Below are positions 6,816-11,047 of a stretch of DNA of 11,047 nucleotides, piece by piece. Position 1 is the first letter of the stretch, and every line of letters begins with the position of its first letter. The translations under genes were made by a program, and so were the position numbers. Source of the stretch: Acidobacteriota bacterium. GTDB lineage: Bacteria > Acidobacteriota > Terriglobia > Terriglobales > Acidobacteriaceae. The DNA lies in contig JAJXXG010000856.1 of NCBI GenBank assembly GCA_021781255.1, positions 1 through 11,047 of the forward strand, read 5' to 3'. The notes under the pieces were generated by a model. The model saw only the letters and a program-made list of their open reading frames with translations, made no database searches and was not told the origin of the DNA.

Positions 6816-6883
6816 TCTCTTCTCTCCATTTCCTGTTCTCTGCTTTCCTCACCCCCTGACGCCTGAACCCTGGTGCCTGTCCC
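6812..6883 (+). repeat. Heptamer array spanning the holB stop codon
   Basis: Seven-base periodicity can be followed from 6812 (CTGATCT, containing the holB TGA) through units at 6819, 6826, 6833 (CTGTTCT), 6840 and 6847. After a two-base slip come four clear units at 6856, 6863, 6870 and 6877 (CTGACGC, CTGAACC and similar). The first half is more degenerate than the second. Confidence 0.6.
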
Positions 6884-7169
6884 AATCCTTGACGCCCTAC
6901 CCAAATCCCCCACACAATGAAATAGCAACCTCCACCTGGCTCCAGGCATCTTTTGATTACGGGTACCCCCACGCAGGCCAGCGACTCAGGGGTTCGTATA
7001 TCCCTACGGCGCGAACGCGCTACAGTGCGTCTTCTTGCGGCGTAGAACAAGGTTTGCTGTATTGCATTCTGTTGTGATTTGAGCTGTTTCCGCGGACCGG
7101 TAGAACGATTTTTTTGAGAAAGATCGCGGCGGTTACGGTTTTCAATCGTTTCAAGGAAGGATCGGCCCC
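6884..7169 (+). other. Spacer and probable leader of hfq
   Basis: About 285 bases with no credible gene. It includes AGGGGTTCGTATATCCCT (6989-7006), a small hairpin that looks like a tRNA T-arm but has no matching acceptor or anticodon arms. A second small hairpin, GCGCGAACGCGC, lies at about 7010-7021. The region from 7040 to 7150 is relatively T-rich (GTTTGCTGTATTGC, ATTTTTTTGAG) and probably holds the hfq promoter, but no convincing -35/-10 pair was found. Confidence 0.5.
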
Positions 7170-7502
7170 ATGAGTATTAACTCGATTGTGCCTTCATCGC
7201 GCGGGTTCGTACCCGGACGCCTTCCCACGCACACCAGAAAAAACCTGGCCGCGCCGCTGCCCTTCCGCTTTCCGGCGCATACCGAGGAGAGAGACTCATC
7301 TAACCGCCACGCCGAGCTCTTCTACCTGCAGAAGCAGATCCAGTCGCGGACGCCGATGGTGATTGTGCTGGAAGACGGCGAGCGTGTAGACGGTTGCATC
7401 GAGTGGTACGATCGCAACTCCCTCAAAGTGCGCGGACAGGCCAAGACCCTGATCTACAAATCCGCAATCAAGTACATGTACAAGTTGGGCGATAACGGGT
7501 AA
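7170..7502 (+). CDS. hfq: RNA chaperone Hfq, N-terminally extended and divergent
   Basis: The 110-residue protein starts at ATG 7170 behind AAGGAAGG (9-base spacing); no other in-frame ATG occurs before Met63. The Sm-like core is at 48-107: helix AELFYLQKQIQSRTP (48-62), Sm1 VIVLEDGERVDGCIEWYD (64-81), Sm2 LIYKSAIKYM (94-103). Hfq forms a hexameric ring that binds sRNAs and mRNAs. Against E. coli Hfq, Tyr55 and Lys56 are kept (Tyr96, Lys97), but His57 is Ser98 and Phe42 aligns with Asn83; of the rim arginines only the Arg19 equivalent (Arg60) remains. The proximal uridine pocket is therefore altered. Residues 1-45 are polar and Pro/Arg-rich, probably disordered, where E. coli has almost nothing; the long acidic or glycine-rich C-terminal tail is absent. 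miaA and hflX, common neighbours elsewhere, are not here. The overall pattern is one I associate with acidobacterial Hfq. Confidence 0.88.
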   Translation: MSINSIVPSSRGFVPGRLPTHTRKNLAAPLPFRFPAHTEERDSSNRHAELFYLQKQIQSRTPMVIVLEDGERVDGCIEWYDRNSLKVRGQAKTLIYKSAIKYMYKLGDNG

Positions 7503-7560
7503 ACAGCGGTCAGAGATCAGCTTTCTCTTGCTGCGTATCGCTTCCCCCCGATCTCGCTTT

Positions 7561-7595
7561 CTATTCCCTGTTCCCTAGTCCCTGGTCCCTGCCTT
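7561..7595 (+). repeat. Heptamer array spanning the sua5 stop codon
   Basis: Five 7-base units start at 7561 (CTATTCC), 7568 (CTGTTCC), 7575, 7582 and 7589, the last degenerate. The unit at 7575 (CTAGTCC) provides the TAG stop of the minus-strand sua5 gene. The following units encode its last residues (GTRD), so the array reaches into the coding sequence. Confidence 0.8.
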
Positions 7596-8630
7596 TTTCA
7601 GTCTGTCCCTGATCGCCGCGCCAAGCCCCTCCGCATCCGGCAGCGGACACAGGATCACGCTGCACCCGGCGGCATCGAGCGCGCGCAAGCCGGCATAAAG
7701 TCTCTGCGCAAGTTCCTCGGGCGCGTCCCACCGGCCCCATGCATACACGCGTCCGGCCGCAATCCCGGGCGGCGCGGCCACACCCGCGGGCAGCATCACG
7801 CCCACCTGCTCGCCTTCGGCGCCACTCGCCGCTTCTGCCACACGCTTGCTCAACTCGGGCAGCGGCGCTTCTACAAGCACCAGCTGCGCCCTGGGCGCAT
7901 AGTGGCGAAGGCCCGCGCCCGGAGATGGCAGCGCTTCCACTGGCGACTCCCGCAGCGTTTCTGTGTCTTGATAAACCAGCACCGGCCCTGCAATCGCTCG
8001 AATCTGCTCCGCCGTCACCGCGCCCGGCCGGTAGATCGTCATTGGGCTTGACGAGGGATCGAGCACCGTCGACTCGACTCCGCGCGGTGCCGGGCCTGCA
8101 TCCAGCACGGCATCGATCCGCCCTTCCAGATCGTGAAGCACGTGCGCGGCAGTGGTGGGGCTGATGTGGCCAAAGCGATTGGCGCTGGGCGCGGCCACCG
8201 GAACTCCGGCTCGCCGGATCAGTGCGAGCGCCACCGGGTGCGACGGCATGCGCACCCCTACAAGCGGCCGTCCGGCTGTCACCGAGTCCGGCACGGCGCG
8301 CGTTCGCGGCAGCAGCAGTGTCAGCGGGCCTGGCCAGAACTCCCTCATCAATTTCTGCGCCGCCTCCGGAACCCTTTCCACGAGTCCCTCCAACATGGCC
8401 TCGTCGGAGATATGAACAATCACCGGATCCCACGCCGGCCGCTGCTTGGCTTTGAAGATTCTTTCCACCGCTGCCCGGTCCAGCGCATTCGCTCCCAGCC
8501 CATAAACCGTCTCCGTAGGCAGCGCCACCAGCCCGCCCGCGCGTAGAATCGCCGCTGCGCATCCGAGCGCAGCTTCAGCCTCAGGGGTTTCCATTTGGCT
8601 GGGATCGACAGTGAGGTGCAAGGTCTTCAC
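7575..8630 (-). CDS. sua5: L-threonylcarbamoyladenylate synthase, Sua5/YwlC type
   Basis: Makes threonylcarbamoyl-AMP from threonine, bicarbonate and ATP, the first step of the t6A37 modification of ANN-decoding tRNAs (with TsaB, TsaD and TsaE, none in this window). The 351-residue two-domain form is seen. The YrdC-like catalytic domain (1-210) has LVALPTETVYGLGANAL (34-50), KQRP (62-65), FWPGPLTLLLPR (98-109), VGVRMPSHP (124-132), VAAPSANRFG (145-154) and STVLD (187-191). The Lys-x-Arg (62-64) and Ser-x-Asn (149-151) signature is complete. YRPGAVT (200-206) is the linker, and SPGAGLRHYAPRAQLVLVEAP (236-256) opens the C-terminal Sua5 domain. The start is GTG 8630-8628 with a weak GAGG-type ribosome site; ATG 8594 (Met13) is the alternative. 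The last residues (GTRD) and the stop derive from a heptamer repeat. The gene is divergent from the CYTH gene. Confidence 0.93.
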   Translation of the reverse strand: MKTLHLTVDPSQMETPEAEAALGCAAAILRAGGLVALPTETVYGLGANALDRAAVERIFKAKQRPAWDPVIVHISDEAMLEGLVERVPEAAQKLMREFWPGPLTLLLPRTRAVPDSVTAGRPLVGVRMPSHPVALALIRRAGVPVAAPSANRFGHISPTTAAHVLHDLEGRIDAVLDAGPAPRGVESTVLDPSSSPMTIYRPGAVTAEQIRAIAGPVLVYQDTETLRESPVEALPSPGAGLRHYAPRAQLVLVEAPLPELSKRVAEAASGAEGEQVGVMLPAGVAAPPGIAAGRVYAWGRWDAPEELAQRLYAGLRALDAAGCSVILCPLPDAEGLGAAIRDRLKKAGTRD

Positions 8631-8854
8631 TCTCTCATTGTCGCCTCTGCAAGCCGGCTGGGGCCATAGCGTTTCTCCAGTCGGTGTCGAACGGAGCCGA
8701 GGTTCTCAACTGGCGTTTTCCTCTCCGCGGTCCCCGTCAAGCGGTTCCTGCCTGCTGGGGTGGAAGTAACGCCACATGGCATGATTCTTTAAACTCCACA
8801 ATCACTGGAGGAACGCTGTGGCAGCCTTTATACTCACCGTCTGGAACACTTGCG
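8631..8854. other. Divergent spacer between sua5 and the CYTH gene
   Basis: About 220 bases holding the promoters of both genes. TCGAACGGAGCCGAGG (8687-8702) resembles part of the CATCCTGAG-type repeats. CCGGCTGG 8654-8661 and CCAGTCGG 8677-8684 can pair with one wobble. The frame of the CYTH gene stays open back to 8684, but that stretch is not conserved-looking protein. Confidence 0.5.
8829..8834 (+). promoter_or_regulatory. -10-like hexamer before the CYTH gene
   Basis: TATACT matches the -10 consensus at 5 of 6 bases and lies 20 bases before the ATG at 8855, with GGAA (8842-8845) between as a weak ribosome site. No good -35 was found at the expected distance. Confidence 0.3.
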
Positions 8855-9451
8855 ATGCCCGTCGAAACCGAGATCAAATTCCGCGTAAACGATCTGCCTG
8901 CCCTCGATCAGCGCCTTGAGGCCGCGGGGTTTCGCCTCGAAACCCCGCGCAGCTTTGAGAGCAACGTCCTCTACGACACGCCTGACCGTCAGATGCGCGC
9001 ACGCACTGAGATCCTCCGCATCCGCAGCTACGCCGGCCGCTGCACCCTCACGCACAAGCGGCCGCCCGATGGCGCGCCCCGCGCGGATTCATCAGAGGAC
9101 CGTCACAAGCACCGCATCGAAACCGAGGTCGAAATTGCCTGCGGCAACGCGCTCGCCGGGGTCTTTCTTTCGCTCGGGCTGGTGGCCGCCTTCCGCTACG
9201 AGAAGTGGCGCACCGAGTGGCACGACGGCGAGGGCCACTGCATGATCGACGAAACCCCCATCGGCGACTTTGCCGAACTCGAGGGTTCAGCCGAATGGAT
9301 CGACCGCGCTGCGGCTCGTCTTGGCGTCGATCCCGCCCAGTACGTCACACTCAGCTACGGCCGCCTTTTCGACCTGTGGCGCGAGCAGCACCACTGCACC
9401 GCCGAAGACCTGACCTTTGCCGCTGTCACCCAGACCGGAAACGTGGAGTAG
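8855..9451 (+). CDS. CYTH-domain protein (class IV adenylate cyclase / triphosphatase family)
   Basis: The 198-residue protein starts at ATG 8855, which places the family hallmark ExExK (Glu4, Glu6, Lys8 in VETEIKF) at the N-terminus as usual; the frame extends 57 codons upstream, but a CYTH protein starts here. Other tunnel residues are present: LRIR (54-57), LTHKRP (65-70), ETEVEI (89-94), RYEKWRTEW (114-122), MIDETPIGDFAELEG (130-144). CYTH enzymes form a beta-tunnel that binds triphosphates with divalent metal. Members include CyaB adenylate cyclase, thiamine triphosphatase and inorganic triphosphatase. FAELEG and the LYDTPD motif (39-44) are typical of the CyaB-like branch, but substrate cannot be told from sequence alone. 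No CHAD domain is fused or adjacent, unlike many polyphosphate-associated CYTH proteins. Confidence 0.88.
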   Translation: MPVETEIKFRVNDLPALDQRLEAAGFRLETPRSFESNVLYDTPDRQMRARTEILRIRSYAGRCTLTHKRPPDGAPRADSSEDRHKHRIETEVEIACGNALAGVFLSLGLVAAFRYEKWRTEWHDGEGHCMIDETPIGDFAELEGSAEWIDRAAARLGVDPAQYVTLSYGRLFDLWREQHHCTAEDLTFAAVTQTGNVE

Positions 9452-9659
9452 CTCGTATCGGTAGAGCCTGCTCCCTGAAGCCCGATCCTTGCCCACCTGC
9501 GGATGTTGCGGATTGCTCCATCTATTTCAAAGACTTAACGCCGCTGGCTGACTGCTTAGTTTCCTGGGAGTTCCAAATTGGCATTATTAAGTCCCATTCC
9601 AGCAATGATTTCGAATATCATAGGCATTTGGAACAATTCCCAGATTCAGGCGAGTCTTC
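9452..9659 (+). other. Spacer upstream of cpaE with an inverted repeat
   Basis: The spacer lacks a gene and is more AT-rich than its surroundings from 9530 on. CTGGGAGTTCCAAA (9564-9577) and the complement at 9627-9643 form an inverted repeat, perfect apart from a 3-base insertion in the second arm. Between them lie TTCGAA and TATCAT (9616-9621, 5 of 6 to the -10 consensus, poor -35). The arms could be an operator or leader structure. AGGCGAG (9648-9654) is a weak ribosome site for ATG 9660. Confidence 0.5.
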
Positions 9660-10841
9660 ATGGAGCATGCTATTCAAGATGAGGCCACATTAACGATTGC
9701 TCTTTTCGGGCCCGACGAAGAGCGCCGTAAGATGGTCGCCGGCACGTTACTCGAACAGAACGGAGTGCGGTTCACGGAATTTCCATCGTTTCCTGCCCCG
9801 CAGGAAGATCTGCAAAAGATGCTGCAGAACTTCGACGCCGTCATGCTTGACGCAGACTACGATCCGAATTACGCGTTCGATCTTGTAGAGAGCATCTGCG
9901 CCAGTGGGCGCACTTACGTGATGGCTTACTCGGCGAAGGCCGATGTGAGGGTGGCGGTCCACTTCATGCGCGCCGGCATTCACGAATTTCTCGGCCTACC
10001 GCTCGATGCCGCAGAAATCGCCGCCGCTCTGGGACGCGCCGCGACCCACCAGGCAGTGCCGCAACGAAATGAAAAGAGTAGCGGCAGACTCTTCGTCTTT
10101 CTGGGCACAAAAGGCGGTTGCGGAGTCACCACCCTGGCAGCTAATTTTGCCCTGGCGCTGGCTCAGGAGTCAGATCGCAAAACTCTTCTCATCGACCTCG
10201 GCCTGCCCCTTGGCGACGTGGCAATCAACCTGGGCATGGTGACCGAATACTCTGTTGCCTCTGCCCTGCAACATCCCGGCAGGCTCGACGGCAATTTCCT
10301 CGCGACTTTGGTGGTAAAGCACAGCTCGGGGTTGTCGGTACTGGCCGCGCCCAGCGACTTTCTCGAGAAAACGCCTTCTGAGGCCGCCATCGACAATCTC
10401 TTGAAGATCGCGAAAGAGGAATTCGATTACGTCGTGGTGGATGTGGGTTCGAGAGTGGACCTGATGAGTTCGACTCTGTTCTCGAAATCCTCTTCGGTAT
10501 ACCTCATCACGCAGGTTGGCATCAGCGAGATGCTCACAGCCAATCGCATGATCACAAAGTTCTTCGCCACGCGCTACGATAATCTCCAGATTGTGCTCAA
10601 CCGCTACAAGCCTAGCGACCTGCTCTTCGACGAATCACAGATCACCAAGGCCCTCACCCGGCCCGCCCAGTGGAAGATTCCCGACGATTATTCCGCCGCG
10701 CGAAGAAAGCGGGAGACCGCAACTCCCATGGTGATGAGCGAGTCCGCGATTGCGCAGACCATTCGCGAGATGGCAAAAACCGCAGCCGGCTTGACCGCCG
10801 AAAAGAACGGAAAGAAAGGCTTCTTCAGCTTCCTGCGCTGA
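9660..10841 (+). CDS. cpaE: CpaE/TadZ-type MinD/ParA-family ATPase with N-terminal receiver-like domain
   Basis: The 393-residue protein resembles TadZ/CpaE, which marks the cell position where Flp/Tad-type pili assemble. Residues 10-130 are a response-regulator-like fold: TIALFGPDEERRKMV, then DAVMLDADYD with Asp64 at the phosphoacceptor place, and AGIHEFLGLPL (105-115), where the usual Lys of a true receiver (..KP) is missing. This suggests a pseudo-receiver. Residues 141-340 are the ATPase: deviant Walker A KGGCGVTT (151-158), LLIDLGLPLGD (176-186) as the A' motif and FDYVVVDVGSR (255-265) as Walker B. The protein ends GKKGFFSFLR. No other tad genes (cpaB, rcpA, tadA, tadB, tadC) lie within the window. 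They may begin upstream only beyond unrelated genes, and downstream is a convergent secA-like gene, so this copy looks separate from a pilus operon. An intrinsic terminator follows. Confidence 0.87.
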   Translation: MEHAIQDEATLTIALFGPDEERRKMVAGTLLEQNGVRFTEFPSFPAPQEDLQKMLQNFDAVMLDADYDPNYAFDLVESICASGRTYVMAYSAKADVRVAVHFMRAGIHEFLGLPLDAAEIAAALGRAATHQAVPQRNEKSSGRLFVFLGTKGGCGVTTLAANFALALAQESDRKTLLIDLGLPLGDVAINLGMVTEYSVASALQHPGRLDGNFLATLVVKHSSGLSVLAAPSDFLEKTPSEAAIDNLLKIAKEEFDYVVVDVGSRVDLMSSTLFSKSSSVYLITQVGISEMLTANRMITKFFATRYDNLQIVLNRYKPSDLLFDESQITKALTRPAQWKIPDDYSAARRKRETATPMVMSESAIAQTIREMAKTAAGLTAEKNGKKGFFSFLR

Positions 10842-10845
10842 AGAA

Positions 10846-10880
10846 TAGGAAATAGGGAGTAGGGAATCGGAAATCGAGAG
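10846..10880 (-). repeat. Heptamer array behind cpaE, reverse orientation
   Basis: Five 7-base units start at 10846, 10853, 10860, 10867 and 10874 (for example TAGGGAG, TAGGGAA). The first begins four bases past the cpaE stop (10839-10841). They are the complement of the CTRNTCC-type units at 10928-10962, across the terminator. Confidence 0.8.
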
Positions 10881-10893
10881 TTTCCGCGTTGAG

Positions 10894-10925
10894 AAGGGCG
10901 TGCTCACCAAGAGCGCGCCCTTTTA
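10894..10925 (+). terminator. Intrinsic terminator of cpaE
   Basis: AAGGGCGTGCTC (10894-10905) pairs with GAGCGCGCCCTT (10911-10922) with one G-T pair around the loop ACCAA. It is followed by a T-rich tail (TTTTATTCT from 10921). This is a canonical intrinsic terminator 53 bases past the stop. The minus-strand tail is weaker (CCCTTCTC), so it may also serve the convergent gene, but less well. Confidence 0.85.
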
Positions 10926-10927
10926 TT

Positions 10928-10962
10928 CTATTCCCTATTGGCTACTCCCTGTTCCCTACCCC
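10928..10962 (+). repeat. Heptamer array spanning the stop of the secA-like gene
   Basis: Five 7-base units start at 10928 (CTATTCC), 10935, 10942 (CTACTCC), 10949 (CTGTTCC) and 10956 (CTACCCC). The last provides the TAG stop (complement of 10956-10958) of the minus-strand gene. Confidence 0.8.
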
Positions 10963-11047
10963 GCCGCACCATGGCACTTCTTATATTTTTTCCCGCTGCC
11001 ACAGGGGCAGGGATCGTTGCGTCCCGGCGTTTTGCCGGTTCTGCGCT
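10956..11047 (-). CDS. secA: SEC-C zinc-motif C-terminus, probably SecA (partial)
   Basis: Only the last 29 codons and the stop are inside the window. The peptide ends GRNDPCPCGSGKKYKKCHG plus AAG, the SEC-C motif (Cys-x-Cys, eight residues, Cys-His) that binds zinc and, in the preprotein translocase ATPase SecA, contacts SecB. The preceding residues (RRTGKTP) form a basic linker. SEC-C also occurs in other proteins, so SecA is the likeliest reading rather than proven; the GRNDPCPCGSGKKYKKC wording is the form typical of SecA C-termini. The gene converges on cpaE, with an intrinsic terminator between them. Its stop codon lies inside a heptamer array unit. Confidence 0.75.
   Translation of the reverse strand, partial: RRTGKTPGRNDPCPCGSGKKYKKCHGAAG

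Noticed and set aside
6989..7006. tRNA T-arm-like hairpin (GGTTCGTATATCC)
   Set aside because: No acceptor, anticodon or D arm can be assembled around it on either strand.
7561..8562. 333-codon alternative frame on the minus strand over sua5
   Set aside because: The other frame encodes all Sua5 motifs; this one is Gly/Arg/Ala-rich shadow sequence.
3420..9662. Identical GAGTCTTCATG at the starts of the PEGA gene (3420-3430) and cpaE (9652-9662)
   Set aside because: An 11-base match is expected by chance in a window of this size, and the flanks differ.
1..11047. CRISPR array, prophage, toxin-antitoxin pair or defence island
   Set aside because: No regular spacer-repeat array, no integrase, phage, toxin or nuclease-like protein was seen; the only short-period repeats are the heptamer arrays.

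Overview
The window looks like a chromosomal segment of a GC-rich Gram-negative bacterium, most likely an acidobacterium (Terriglobia-type). This is inferred from protein style: an Hfq with a long N-terminal extension and the core ending IYKSAIKYMYKLGD, a barrel plus Ig-like plus degenerate OmpA outer-membrane protein, and a PEGA protein with Pro/Ala-rich ends. Long spacers packed with hairpins and short repeats also fit. There are no tRNA or rRNA genes, no CRISPR array, and no transposase or phage gene.

Layout. 1-357: 3' part of an ExbD/TolR-type energy-transduction subunit. 358-847: gene-free and repeat-rich, with a compound inverted-repeat element (421-564), a dispersed CATCCTGAG-type repeat and two strong stem-loops, probably the terminator zone of the convergent OmpA-like gene (848-2566, minus). 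2567-3427: an AT-rich upstream region, then about 500 bases of GC-rich, apparently non-coding DNA. 3428-4339: exported PEGA-domain protein. 4498-5472: unrecognised membrane-anchored protein. 5706-6815: DNA polymerase III delta-prime (holB). 7170-7502: hfq. 7575-8630 (minus): Sua5-type threonylcarbamoyl-AMP synthase. 8855-9451: CYTH-domain protein. 9660-10841: CpaE/TadZ-type ATPase. 10956-11047 (minus): the C-terminal SEC-C zinc motif of a protein that is probably SecA.

Most genes are separated by 100-350 bases and appear to be single transcription units, so this is a housekeeping region rather than an operon or island. The envelope genes (ExbD, OmpA-like, PEGA, the membrane-anchored protein, CpaE/TadZ, SecA) outnumber the information-processing ones (holB, hfq, sua5), but no shared pathway is evident.

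The least expected structure is a set of heptanucleotide-periodic arrays (consensus close to CTRNTCC) at 5621-5648, 6812-6883, 7561-7595, 10846-10880 (reverse orientation) and 10928-10962. They sit at gene 3' ends. For holB, sua5 and the secA-like gene the stop codon itself lies inside an array unit, and the array behind cpaE starts four bases after its stop. I see no convincing undescribed multi-gene system.
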